Counted from the stretch's first letter, positions 45,241 to 56,500 are shown. The stretch: 64,000 bases of DNA from Simmondsia chinensis (GCA_018398585.1 JAGTTD010000010.1:25553739-25617738); one strand, 5' to 3'. Notes: generated by a model not told the origin, from the sequence alone. Numbers and translations are program-made.

Positions 45241-45947
45241 GGCCCTGCACGCGACCCGAAGCCATTGCGCGCGCCCAGGTGCGGGGCCCCAGGCCCGTGC
45301 GCTCGCCCCTGGGCGCGTCCAAGTCACGCCCTGGTCACGCTCCAGGTCACGCCCCAGTGCGCTCCCCTGGGCCCGTGCGCGTGCCCTTGTGGGTGTCCCA
45401 GCGCCTGCGTGCGCGTGTCCCTGTGCGGGCCCAGTGCCTTCCCCAGGGTCCGTGACACTACTGATTTTTCTTATTTTTGTTTGACTCGATGGGGCGTCTT
45501 ACATGTCGTCCCTGTGGGTCCTAGGATAGCCTTATGTATATAGTAGCTTAGAAAATTTTTAGTTTCTTTTTATCTATTGTCCTCCTCAAAAATAGGGGTG
45601 TATGATTGCAGAGACCCCCTTGATGTTTCCTCCTGTCAGGGGTATAGAGTCCTGTTTTATATATATGTGGGGGAGAGTCCACTCAACTTGTAAACCTCAT
45701 ATCCGTTGTATGCTTTGTTAATGAATACAAATTGCCTTCTTTTCAAGCTTTGTGTTCATGTGTGATTGTTTGTCGTGCACTTGAGTGGGACTTGCAGCGC
45801 CACATTCGTACACCCGATGTCCCGAGACCCGGAAGGTCCGAACTTCTTAGACCGCTATGCGCTCAAAGTGATCTATAGCGCAGGCTTGCGCACTGTCCTT
45901 AGTGAACAACGCACGCCTCATGACTCTTAGTTCCTAGGACCGTGACA
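45180..45947 (+). repeat. Chromo-G 3' LTR
   Basis: 768 bp, ending in a near-perfect 15-bp inverted repeat: TGTCATGGTCCTAGG at the start, CCTAGGACCGTGACA at the end. The first 280 bases are very GC-rich (gcgcgcccaggtgcggggc type), unlike its surroundings. A TATA-like tttatatatatg lies near 45656. The small frame at 45265-45543 is LTR. Confidence 0.92.
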
Positions 45948-48592
45948 CCTAGCCTACACCTCCCGAAGTAAGGGAAGCCCAAGACTTGCTCTAGAAGCTT
46001 CACTTTTTTTTACCGTATGACTAACCCCGATATCCAAACCCTTCCAGAACCAAGTGGCACCATGATCACTGTACTAAGAGCCCCTTTTAAAAATAGAAAT
46101 GGCCTGAGAGATCTGCTCTGGAAACTAGGAAATGAGGGCATCCTGCTCCGAAATGCGAGACTCTAGCTTCAGGATCCGGGCAGCCTGTGTTGAAGTACGA
46201 GGTTCCGCCTCCAAAATGCAGGCAGCTTGCATTGAGGAAAAAGTATCCTGCACCAAAGCAGCAGAACAAAGACCCTTCATTCTTAAGCGTGCTATTTCCT
46301 ACAAGAAAGAGCATACACAGACCGCGCTAAAAATTATCACCAAAAACAAAGAAGACAAAGAAAAAGAGAAAGTCTAAAAAGAAAATAAACCTTCAAAAAG
46401 ACCGTGAAGATATCAAAAACACAACAAATTACCTATGAAAAGTAAAAAGCGGCATTCTCAGGACACATCTCACCCAGACAGACAATATCTTCAAAAAAGA
46501 GATGGCGCAGACACATCTTCCAACAAGCCTCGGCATCCTCCGAAAAGGCGAAGCCTCAAGGAATCAAGGAAGTGCCAGCTTTCCCCAAGCCCAAAACATA
46601 CAAGCCGAAGCCTTCAGCGGCTTCAAAAGGATCAGTGCCAACCACTGTCTTCCCCTTCCGAGCGGTCTCGGACAAAGATTTACCTTGATTGGGCAAGATG
46701 TCTAAACCCCCCTCAAGGACATGGAAGCAGGACGATCAACCTCAGGATCATGCACTGAAGGCCCTCGAAAAAAGAAGAAAAAGGATCCATCAGGCTGGAA
46801 CTTGGGGAACCTGCAGTCTTGGGAAGGACAGTAACCCTCTCTGCCACTCCCCAATCGAGAGGACCCATAGCAGCAACTGAAACACTGGCTGAAACAAAAA
46901 TTTTATGAGGGGCATTCCTGCGATCAGCCATCTTGGGGCGAGATAGGCAGGCATTAGTAACACCAGGGAAGCACCCCTGGGGAAGATTATGCAGCCACTT
47001 CGAGGCTCTCTCTATAGAAGGGTCGACTAGAGGCTCCGAAGCAGAAGTTGCTACAGAAGCCCCTGAACCCCGGGGTAAGTTCTTCCGACCCTAGGCTGGA
47101 GAGGCGACCACAATCGGAGCATAATGCGAGCCTTGCTCCCCTGAAGACTCCACCTGTGCCAACATATGAGCAATATCGACACCTGCTAACTCATACGCTG
47201 CAAAAGGTAAATGAGAAGTAAAAGGCCATCAGAACGCGAGAAATCTAAATATAGAACACACATAACACACATACGGTAGTTTGAAGATACAAAGCAGGTA
47301 ACAAATTACTTGAAAGAGGCCTTCGGGAAAGCCCGGCCTTAGTGAGCACTATTTTCTACTCTAGCAACTCTTTAGAGGCCAAAAATCGCTCCCCTGCAAA
47401 ATTGCCATCAAAATAGCGGACGATCCGTCTCTCCTGGGAAATCATGACGCCTCTCTCCACCAAGCGCGGATGTTGTAGCATACCCCATGTCGTCAAAAAT
47501 GTAGGGGGAGAAGAAGTCTTTTTTTCCAGACAAACTTGCTTTCTCGATTTTTCACATTAGAAGGGTTGTGTCTAATAAAAGCGTAACCCCCCCCCCCCCC
47601 CCCCCCCCCCCCCGACTCTCAAAAGTGGCCATATGCTTCAAATATCTAATCTTAAAGAGAATGTCAAAAACCATAGAAGAAGGGGCAAAACAGTTTACGA
47701 AACACGCAACCAGAAAACCGTAGATGTTTCTATACCCGTTAGGAGAAACCTAACCGGGGCAAACATTACAGCATTAAAGAAATTGCTCCACTAGGGAAGG
47801 TAGGGGAATACGAACACCCGCCTCTAAAGAATTCGTAGAAATACAAAAACTTTTCTCCTGGGAAACAAAGAACAATCGGCCAGCCGGGGCCCCCACTCTT
47901 CATAATCGTCTGTGAAAAAATACCTATACCGGATCATAGAAACACCATTTTCATCTAGGTGTTCGACACAAAATTCCCTAACGGACGGATCCGGGAACTC
48001 TCAAGAAACCTAATTTTCAAAGTGGAGCTCTCATGTGGAGAACACCGATTCATCGGATTCGTGGCAATCCCCTTCATCTAAGGAGATGAGCCATCCTCCC
48101 TCCGAGCGTAGGGAGAAGAAGCCTCAACATAGCTCCGCTTATACACCATTGGAAAGATAAGGAGAAGACTGTAAAAAAGAAATAAATAACATATATATAA
48201 GTATAATTAATATAATAAAGAATCAAAGGAATTGCACTCGGAGCCCTGTTAGGTGTAAAAGTCACAAAAGACGCTACCGCCGAAGAGGAGAACAAGACTT
48301 GCGAAATTCCCTCACCTTCAATACTCTTGATCCATGAGAGGATTTCATCAAGTACCTCCTCATTCAGCTCTCCATCCTCCAATTTATGAGAGGGAAGAGA
48401 ATTGGGTAGCATAATAATGACAAAGAACCAGCCCACAACCAGAAAAAGTGAGAAAATCAATCTTGGTCCGAAACCTGCTATAAAAAAAAAAAAAAAAAAA
48501 AAGAGCAACCAAAATAATAAAAAATAAAAAGTGACAGGCACACCAAGAGATGTCCAAAATAAAAAAAAGGAGGAGACGAGGATCACTCCCAC
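45948..48592 (-). pseudogene. Tat-C antisense accessory gene, PF04195-like
   Basis: Opposite strand to Tat-C pol. From its 5' side: a short N-terminal exon candidate MLPNSLPSHKLEDGELNEEV (48415 downward); the conserved domain at 47960-47540 in broken frames (YRYFFTDDYEEWGPRLADCS; AGVRIPLPSLVEQF; SPNGYRNIYGFLVACFVNCF) matching the Tat-E and Tat-B copies; a low-complexity middle (47100-46400); and a coiled coil (RTSTQAARILKLESRISEQD, then FPEQISQAIS) at 46300-46050 matching Tat-A. A 27-base C run splits the domain exon. Cut at 45948 by the Chromo-G LTR. Function unknown. Confidence 0.62.
47587..47613. repeat. Homopolymer run of 27 C
   Basis: Read on the minus strand it is 27 G inside the accessory-gene domain exon. 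Confidence 0.95.
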
Positions 48593-49592
48593 AAGGCAAT
48601 ATATCGGTAATGATTAACACAGTTAACAAATAAAAAACACGTTCAAGTAACATGCAACTCATCCAACAAAAGGAGAAACACGGGGGCAAAAAAAAAAAAA
48701 CCAAGCTGAGAACTCACCCTCGGGGGACCAAGAATCAAAGACTCATATCAAAGTCAAGACTCATCCAAAAAGGGGGGGTCACCACGAAAAGGGAAGACCG
48801 AAAAAAGGCAAGGGAGACAAGCCCCGACCCATGAGCGAGCCAAATCTCCCCCCAAAAAATACGTTAAAAAAACTTGATTTTACAAGAGGGAAAACTAAGG
48901 CTCTTCACTAACGAAAACATAAAATAAAAGTGAAAACTCACTCAAACCTCGCCCCTGAAAGCCCAAGAGAAGAAAGAAGAACATACCTAAGAAAGAGAAT
49001 CCTCCCAGATCAAAGCTAGGAAAGCCAAAATCGCAGCAAGAGGGATGACGCAAGCCAGAGAAGGATAGAAAGAGAGAAACGGGGGTTGGGGAGGGAGAGA
49101 GAAGAGGAAAGTTGGGTGTATATATGTAAAAATCAAAAAAATAATAATAAGATAATAATTTATATATGCAAAAAAATAATAACAAAATAATAACAACGGC
49201 AGCGTATCTCGGCCTGAGATACATCTCGGATCTCGACAGGTCTATTCGGCCCAAAATAGAGAAGGAGGCCAGACGACGAAAAAATGAGCTAAATATCAGC
49301 AACTAGAACAAACCAAGATGAACAAGTGAATCAAATAAACAAACTAGGATGAGATTCAAAAGCAATCCGATCCTTTCAAAACAAACACACAAACCGACCA
49401 AACATCCATTATATCAGACAAAAGCAACAGCAGTAAAAGTACAAAAAAATGCCATTTTTTATAAAAACCATAAATTCCTACCACATTGACACATCCCCAA
49501 TGGGCATGTCATCCTAAACACTGAGATGCCATAAAACGGCTACTACGGCAAAATACATAATAAGGAGTACGACAAAAAGCTAGTACGTCATC
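48593..49592 (-). promoter_or_regulatory. Intergenic region, possible promoter of the Tat-C accessory gene
   Basis: Between the F-box-like gene and the accessory gene. On the minus strand a TATA-like CATATATACA (49118-49127) is followed by about 120 bases of pyrimidine-rich leader (ctttcctcttctctctccc). The frames at 48895-49302 and 48384-48704 are low-complexity Phe/Leu/Ser and not credible. No other feature is seen. Confidence 0.35.
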
Positions 49593-50442
49593 TTAGAACG
49601 ACAAAGCAGGACCCAGCAACTCAGGGTAGAGAGTCCCCACATACGGGAACAACGAAAGAAGGCCCCGATAACGATACCGCCCCAAGCACTCCAAAAGTCC
49701 ATACTCGGGTCCGTCTATACGGCATCCGTACACCCCACCTGCACAAGCCAGGATCAGATGACTCCCCAATGTGGAGAAACCGGTAACGTATGACTCGCCT
49801 AGATCTCGAGGTATCGAAAATCGGCATTGCACCCAAGTGGAGAATTCATCACAATTACGCAACAGCCACACCTCAGAGATCGTGCCATGAAGAAGAATCA
49901 GGCACAGGGAAATACCCGAAACCAAAGGACCATCCCAACGAAATAAACCTGCATCATCACTTCGTGTAATGATCCTATGAATCCCTGATGGAAAATAAAA
50001 AAATTCCCCCATGTTCGAAACCACGCTCCAACGAACAATGTAAGTGCGAGAGAAGGGGGAATGGCTTGAAATGTAAGAACCCCAGTCAGACATCAGGAAG
50101 ATAATGTCATCGATATAGGCTGGGACGTGGAACAAAAATTCTGCCTGCCAGCGTAAAGCTCCCCCTTATAGGCCCAGCCACCTTCCCAAGAAAATACCTT
50201 GTAAGTGTTGGACCACTCTCCCTCGATAGACCCCGAAGTAGGATTATAAAACAACACGGGAAAAAAAAAAACTAAAAGATGGGGCAGACTCCCGACACCT
50301 CAGGACAGCCGTCAGAGGGCATTGAGTAAACGAAGACAGCACCCCTTCAATCAAAGACCCCAGAGGAAGGTAAAAGCGGGTAGCCAAATTGAAGATGAAG
50401 AGGCAAGAAAGGTCGACAGGACTAAACTCCCGACACAAAACC

Positions 50443-50483
<41 letters not shown>

Positions 50484-50780
50484 GCATCCTAAGATCCTTC
50501 TATGGCCATGAAGAAACTCCACAGAGGAGCGAGGCAGGACCACCCCATCACTTGGAGCCCCATAGAAGATCAAGATGCCGTTTGGATCAATGTAGCATCT
50601 AGACTGAACAAGGAACCCATTAGCATAAAGATTTACAGAACGAGAAGCATGGGCCTCTATAAAGGGGCGAGTACTAATAAGTCGGGCATGGAAACGAGAC
50701 AAGGTTCGAGATCTCAAAAGAGACTTCACAGGAAAGCAGGAGAAAAGAGACATCTTCAAACCCTGCCATTTGTTGATCAA
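49593..50780 (-). pseudogene. F-box / F-box-associated-domain-like gene, captured by Tat-C
   Basis: F-box proteins are substrate receptors of SCF ubiquitin ligases. 50780-50244 starts MINKWQGLKMSLFSCFPVKS and continues LLRSRTLSRFHARLISTRPF, IEAHASRS: the second half of an F-box (LPVKSLLR...SRxWxxLIxxPxFIxxH). Then LFIFNLATRFYLPLG, like the NPxTR segment. 50135-49593 has VSGISLCLILLHGTISEVWL, LRNCDEFSTWVQCRFSIPRD and a final GTLYPELLGPAL, the order of an F-box-associated domain. A 35-G run and a frameshift near 50240 separate the parts. It begins 140 bases inside the 3' LTR. Assignment is from motifs only. Confidence 0.55.
50445..50479. repeat. Homopolymer run of 35 C
   Basis: Encodes a glycine run in the F-box-like frame on the minus strand. 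Run length decides the downstream frame, so sequencing error or slippage could hide the true state. Confidence 0.95.
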
Positions 50781-50853
50781 ACTAGGGGGTTGATGAAGAT
50801 TTAAGATGTGTAAGTTCGAAATCTCAAGTGAGGATTCTCCCCCTCATCATCCA

Positions 50854-50861
50854 TACTTATA
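50854..50861 (-). promoter_or_regulatory. TATA box of the putative antisense promoter (Tat-C)
   Basis: TATAAGTA on the minus strand, about 60 bases inside the 3' LTR and 74 bases before the start codon of the F-box-like gene. The flanking sequence aligns with the Tat-A block at 7126-7230. Confidence 0.5.
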
Positions 50862-50904
50862 ACAAAGTCACAAAAACAGGCCCAAAGGAAAATCATTTGC
50901 AAAA

Positions 50905-50920
50905 GTGATGGGGGACTAAC
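50905..50920 (+). other. Tat-C polypurine tract
   Basis: GTGATGGGGGACTAAC directly before the 3' LTR; same module as in Tat-A. Confidence 0.8.
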
Positions 50921-51425
50921 TGATAACAACTCATTAATGACTCTCGAGTAAAGAAGACGCAACAAGCCTCCAGAGGTCTTGAGTGCAACTCGCCCCTGGA
51001 TGCATCGCCGTGGGTCTCGAATTCATCTTGCCCCCGCGATATCTTCCTGAGTCACAGCCATCAACAACTTCATTTTCGCCATCTATAACTCCACCCGGGG
51101 ACCCAAGATGTAGGACAAATCTCGCCCAGAGATATGAGATCAACCCAACCCGCAAAATGGTCATCAACTATCAATCATAACGTATATGTAAATCAAAGAC
51201 CGAGGATCCCGAAGCACGATGTATCGCGCCCCGAGTTGCAACACCCGGCGAGATACGCCCCCCATGCTCCATAAGGCACAAAAGTTCTCCCAAAAAAGCT
51301 ATCAATACCACCTACTACCCTAGAGACAAGGCAATCACTCATTTCGTTTCTATCATTACTCTTGTACTCAATCTAGAATACCCTTGTACCAAAACAACTA
51401 ATCAATAAAATAAAGGTTTGAGTTT
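50921..51425 (+). repeat. Tat-C 3' LTR, truncated
   Basis: Starts TGATAACAACTC and matches 23594-24266 apart from four missing 38-bp repeats and point changes. The TATA box is mutated (TATCAATA near 51309). It stops after ggtttgagttt, lacking the last 35-40 bases. Confidence 0.85.
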
Positions 51426-51699
51426 ATACAAATTGTTTAATGAAATATTTTATATTTAGTGAAATATTTTATATTTAGTTTTTCCTTTATTTTTTCTTAT
51501 TCTACATGCCATGTTTATACATATTTTATAAAATATTTTTTATTTGCCATATTATGAACCTATTAGAGGAAAATATAAATTTAATTAAAAAGTTTAATTA
51601 GATCAGGGCTTTAAATTTAAAATTAAGAATTTTAAATTCGTTTTTCAGCTGTGCCCGCTCTAGCCAATCTAAGAAATATTTTTGAAATATTCCCAACAT
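51426..51699. other. AT-rich non-coding sequence, likely Athila-I leader
   Basis: No gene. It lies between the truncated Tat-C LTR and the Athila-I primer-binding site, so it should be the start of the Athila-I internal region. Contains the repeated word aatattttatatttagtga. Confidence 0.4.
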
Positions 51700-51719
51700 G
51701 CTACCTAGCAACGGCATCA
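51700..51719 (-). other. Athila-I primer-binding site, decayed
   Basis: Plus text ctacctagcaacggcatca is the complement of a TGGCGCCGTTGCCGGGG-type tRNA-Asp site with several changes. It sits six bases from the LTR start. Confidence 0.6.
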
Positions 51720-51725
51720 AAAACT

Positions 51726-53156
51726 TGATGTGATTTAAAAGTGTGTAAAAATTGTATACTCACAAGCATACATGCAAGTAGTATCTGTGGCGGGTATACC
51801 GGTGTCATATCCTCAGAGAATCGATGTAAAGTCAAATTCAGTTATTAATGAGTGGTTGATTTTGGATTTTTGTTGAAAGGTTGAGCAAATAATAAAAATT
51901 AAAGTTTGAAATAGCAAATGAAAGTGTCGAATCAATCAAAGGCAGCTTAGGAAATGAATTTGGGATAGCTTAACTTGAATCCCATCATTATACTTTACTA
52001 CAATAATGACTTAAAGGGCTTAGGCTACAAGCAGTAAGCTTGGGTTGACACTTAAATTAGGGCTTATGGTCGTGAGCTAGTCTAAGGGCATAACTCATCT
52101 TATCACTCTAGGTGTAGCATGGTTATCTCAGTAGCACTACATCATTCCTTTCTTACTCCTAATTTAATGTTAACTTATATAAATGATTGTGTGTAGGGTT
52201 GGGAACAACCTCAACCTTGATCACTTGTGAAAACCTGCTATGCTATGGTCCAGACTACAAGCACATAGACTAAATGTAAATAAAATTGGAAATCAAAGCA
52301 TTGCTACAAGCACATAATGAGAAAACAAATCTTAAAATATAAAGCTCTTGACATGAATGCGAAAGTAGTATAATACAAGCAGTATAATACAAGTCATTAT
52401 CACGCATAAAATATAAATTCAGGATTCAAACCAGTACCTATCCTTCACCCCTAAACAATGAATCTACTCTTCCATAGGAGTTTATACATCACAAGTTCAA
52501 AAGAAAAGGAGAAGAGAAAACCTCATAGATTGAAGACTCCCTCGATCGATGTTGACTTGACTCTTACTTTCTGGTACTCCGATTACTTGCTCTTCGGTCT
52601 TTGAGAAACTCTCTATCTCTCTTGGTGGCTCGAGGAAGAAGGAGAAGGTAAAATAGGCCAAAAGTCCGAAAACAATAACTTCCCTCTCCTATATACACCT
52701 ACAGCATGCCCTAAGGCCCGCGGCATGGGGCCGATCAATCAGCAAGTGTTAGTAAATGCTGTTTGTCGATCGATCGGCAGTCAATAGAAAGGATGTGTTG
52801 GATGCCAATTGATCGGAACTGTTGGACGATCGGTCTGCAGTCAACAAAAATGTTTTGTTGCCTGCCGATTGATCAGCTCTGCTCTCCGATTGATTGGTCA
52901 CTTCCCAAGGCCTTACAACTTTGATTTGGGTTGTCGAATCATGATCCAATGGATCCGGTTGTTTCACATGTGGTTGGGATTTCTCAATTTAGTCTTCAAA
53001 TATGTCCAATTTCACTTGTTCTTTACCACTTTTCAAGTTGTATTTGCTTTAATGCGCTTCAAGCCTACATATACATAAATTGCAACAAAATACACATGTA
53101 ATAATCGAATATGTCATGGAGGGGGGCCATAAAATATATGAAAATGAGACACATCA
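51726..53156 (-). repeat. Athila-I 5' LTR
   Basis: 1431 bp bounded by a perfect 7-bp inverted repeat, TGATGTG and CACATCA, with a primer-binding-like site on its left, so it is the 5' LTR of a minus-strand element. Inside, 52740-52910 holds repeated cgatcgatcggcag and gccgattgatc words. No coding potential. Athila assignment rests on LTR size and the tRNA-Asp-like site. Confidence 0.65.
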
Positions 53157-54059
53157 ATGTCACCCCTTCCAATGTAATATTTTTTAAATTGCTCAATTTT
53201 ATAGGAAAATTATAAGAAATTTCTTCACAATTGTAAAAATAAATACGTAAAATTAGTTCAATGATTTGAAATCCATGATGCATCGATCAAGAACCCGAGA
53301 TGATCCAGAACTCAAATTGATTCAGTTTGGTTGATTCAAAATCTAAGAAGAGCCAACTCGATTAAGACCTAGACCAATCTAACTCAATGTTTAAAATGAT
53401 CCGATTTAATTGATCTACATTCCATATAATTTCAACACAAAATAACCCAATTTAAATGACTAATTATGATTAACTTGAAATCAAAATGGATGAAACATGA
53501 TGATCTAACCAGACTCCACCTAAGTTTGAGATGAGCTGAATCTTGAAATGACTCAACTCAATTTACTCCAAAACCCACGCTTAATATGACTTGAACCTAC
53601 AACCTTCTGAATCCAACTCAATTATTACATTACATTTAAATTTTAAGAATGTATGTAATTTTATGAAACATGATTATGTACGTAGGATGATGTAGATGAT
53701 CTATGATTACGGTAATCATGTACCACGTTAGCAAATTTCATACAAATTTCAATGAATTTTGATCAAAATACAATGCACGTGATCAAGTTGGAGGGCACCT
53801 AGGAGACAAAATTTGAAACGTGGGAGTATATTAATCACTATATATGCTTAAATATTGTGTCTAGTTGATAAATTTTTTAAACCTTAGATATCTAAATATT
53901 TAAAATTATTGTATAAAAATTAAATATATGATATATTTGTTAAACATAATTAAAAATAAATAGTTATTATTATAATTAAATATATATTATATATTATTGT
54001 ACAACAATACACTTAATATTCATAATCTTATTAAAATAATAATTTCTCAAATTTAGTTA
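53157..54059. other. AT-rich sequence with degenerate short repeats
   Basis: 53280-53640 is a loose series of words such as ccaactcaatt, gatccgaa and tgattcaa in varying order; the rest is A/T-rich. No gene. Confidence 0.4.
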
Positions 54060-54900
54060 TTGTTCAAAGTTCCATCGAAGCCCATCTTTTGCTGCGCCAC
54101 ATTGGGAGCTCATATAAGGCGACCATTCCAATGTCATTTCATTGTCAGCTTTTTTTTATTTCAAGCTTGTTTTCCTGCTTCAATGACTTATTATCACCTA
54201 CCCAAATCTAAATTTCTTAAACTAAATTTCTCTCACAAAATTTCAACTTGAACTCCCGAAGTTTACGTATTTTTGCTTCCTCATCAGTCTAAGAGTGAGA
54301 AGCAAAAATTAAAGTTCTAAAGTATTCAGGTATGTAATATTATTATAATTTTTATTTGCTATTCTTACTATTTTACTAGGAAAAAAAAAGAAACTTATTA
54401 TTTTAAATGTTACAATTTTTAATATTTTTCTTCTCACTTTGCCAGTGGAACAACATACTACTTAAAGAAAATGAAATATATAGTTTATTTTCTTTTTCAT
54501 AGATTTATTACTTTTCATTATAATATGTAGTTTTAATACAAAAATATATTCACTGATACATAGTAAATGTTCGTATGTGGATTTTAATATCCATTATTTC
54601 AATAGAAATTAATATGTAGTGATTTTTGAAACATATGTTATTGGCATTAATTTAATATATCTTGTATTTAATAATATGTATGCATAATATATTAAATATA
54701 TATTATAAGGTATTTCTAGGGTGAAGATATGTTAACTTGTATATGTAATATTATACTATGGTGTTTAGATGATTAGCTGTGTCATTATGAACTTAATATC
54801 CACTGTTTCAAAAGATATATAATATGTAGTAATTTTTGATAAATATCTTACTAGTTTTTATATAACATATATTAATGTTTAATTTTTTGTATAATATACT
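54060..54900 (+). other. Possible host promoter, leader exon and intron start
   Basis: catataagg at 54111 could be a TATA box. A CT/A-rich stretch follows to attcag then gtatgtaat near 54330, which has the form of an exon end and a GT donor, and then T-rich sequence follows as in plant introns. Tat-E is inserted at 54901 in that putative intron. No coding exon is seen, so this is only a suggestion. Confidence 0.2.
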
Positions 54901-55266
54901 TGTTAAGGAAAGACACCATTTGCTAGGACAGTCGCCTCCCCAGGAAGAGAGTGTTAGGAGCGTGCCCCAATGAACGGCCATCAAGGACAACTACCACAGC
55001 CCTAGCAATACTCCTGCACCCTAGCGGTACTCCTACACCCTAGCGGTACTCCTGCACCCTGGCAGTACTCCTGCACCCTAGCGGTACTCCTCGCCCTGGC
55101 GGTACTTCTCACCCTAGCGGCACTCTCATACCCAAGCTATACTCTCTCCCACCTAACGCCAAGGGGTCCCCTTCTAACCCCTATAAATACAGTAATAAAT
55201 ACCACATAAAAGGGGACTTGAGCTCGGTTCACCCTTAAACGATCCCTACCAAAAAACCCTGAAACA
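54901..55266 (+). repeat. Tat-E 5' LTR
   Basis: 366 bp, TGTTAAGG to CCTGAAACA. TATA box TATAAATA at 55182-55189. Upstream of it, at 55010-55135, about seven copies of a 19-20-bp repeat (ctagcggtactcctgcacc). Confidence 0.87.
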
Positions 55267-55268
55267 AT

Positions 55269-55285
55269 TGGTGCCGTTTGTGGGA
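55269..55285 (+). other. Tat-E primer-binding site
   Basis: TGGTGCCGTTTGTGGGA, the Tat-type site with two changes, two bases after the LTR. Confidence 0.78.
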
Positions 55286-55305
55286 AGGGTACTAACTCTT
55301 CCTTC

Positions 55306-56500
55306 ATGTCAAATACCAATCATTCCACTCCCCTCCATCGGGAGGGTCACCACCTAGATTATGTAACCCAAGAACAATTCAATCAATTACAACACCAACT
55401 CACCCAGTTCTTCACCCAAATGGCGGATAATGGCGCCAGAAGGGTCCCAGACCCTAGCCAATTCACCACCACCCCCAGAGACTCTAGGCACGCTCCAACT
55501 GAGAGCCAAAACCCAATCACCGAGTCCAGTACCAGCGCTCACCATAACCATGTAAGCAGTAACCACACACGGGATGCCGGAGTAGGGGTAATGCCTCTGG
55601 CACCAGGAACCCACTCACCTTTTACATCCCGACTCCTCCGAGCACCTGTAGGAAAGGTGAAGATCCCTAATATGGATGCATTTGATAGGACCCAGGACCC
55701 TGAGGACCATCTGGCCGGTTTTGCGGCGCGGATGTACCTACAGGACGTAGGGGAAGATATATGGCGCAAATGCTTTCCCGCCACTCTCAAGGGGGCCGCG
55801 CAAACTTGGTTCTCCTCCCTCCCATACTCCTGCATTGATGGATTTACGGAGCTCTCTGAACGGTTTGTACGTCACTTTGTGAGCAACAAGAGAAGAAGGA
55901 GAACGGCCGCACATCTTCTCAAACTACAGCTGAATGAGTTTGAACCACTAAGAAGTTATGTACGACGGTTCACCCACGCCACGATTTACGTCGCCAACCT
56001 CTCTGATGAGACGGCCATTACTGCCTTTGTTAACGGACTACAGAGTTCTCCCTTTAAATTTGCGCTAGCCAAGGGACCGCCTCTAACCGTTGACGACCTG
56101 TGGCGCAAGGCCAACAAGTATATTACCGCTAAGGATGTGATGTAAGTAGCGCCAAGGCCTGAAGTACCTCTCAAAGGCCAAAAGAGGGTTTCAGGCCACC
56201 GCCGAGAAATGCCCGGCCACCAAAAAGGCATAAGCCCTTCTTTAAAACGCAGATCCCACCAGAAGCCACACGACCGCTGCTGGCGATAAAAGCAGGAGAA
56301 TAGCCAAAAGATTCAAAAAAACAAAAAGAATGATTGGTGCGCCTACCACCAAATAACCACCCACAACACCGCAGAATGCTATGGGTTAAAATCCGGCCTG
56401 GAAGAAGCTAAGCGCACAGGGCAGTGTGTAGAGTACGCAAATTTACAGAAGATAAAGACAGGAAAAGCTCGTGGTGAAGATACTCATGACCCAGGACCAA
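55306..56500 (+). pseudogene. Tat-E gag
   Basis: Open from the ATG 55306 to a TAA at 56143 (279 codons), then broken. MSNTNHSTPLHREGHHLDYV; coiled-coil-like QEQFNQLQHQLTQFFTQMAD; capsid SPFTSRLLRAPVGKVKIPNM, DRTQDPEDHLAGFAARMYLQ, FTELSERFVRHFVSNKRRRR and FVNGLQSSPFKFALAKGPPL. Past the stop, a further stop at 56287 and a frameshift lead to WCAYHQITTHNTAECYGLK, a C/H/H/C zinc-finger-like motif. Confidence 0.9.

Larger units (their letters stand above)
23594..51425 (+). mobile_element. Tat-C: Tat-lineage element, reconstructed extent, heavily invaded
   Basis: Left half: 5' LTR 23594-24301, primer-binding site, gag-pol to about 29085. Right half: antisense accessory genes 45948-50780, polypurine tract 50905-50920, 3' LTR 50921-51425. 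Both halves are on the plus strand, in the right order, with LTRs of one family. The gap is filled by Sire-J, Tekay-D, Reina-F and Chromo-G. The outer duplication cannot be checked because the last 35-40 bases of the 3' LTR are missing. An alternative is two separate truncated elements of the same family. Confidence 0.6.

Noticed and set aside
45265..45543. Cys/Arg/Pro-rich protein
   Set aside because: Lies in the GC-rich U3 of the Chromo-G LTR.
48074..48704. Membrane-like protein with Phe/Leu runs on the minus strand
   Set aside because: Hydrophobic strings come from T/A homopolymers; only the short segment MLPNSLPSHKLEDGEL looks coding and is treated as an exon of the accessory gene.
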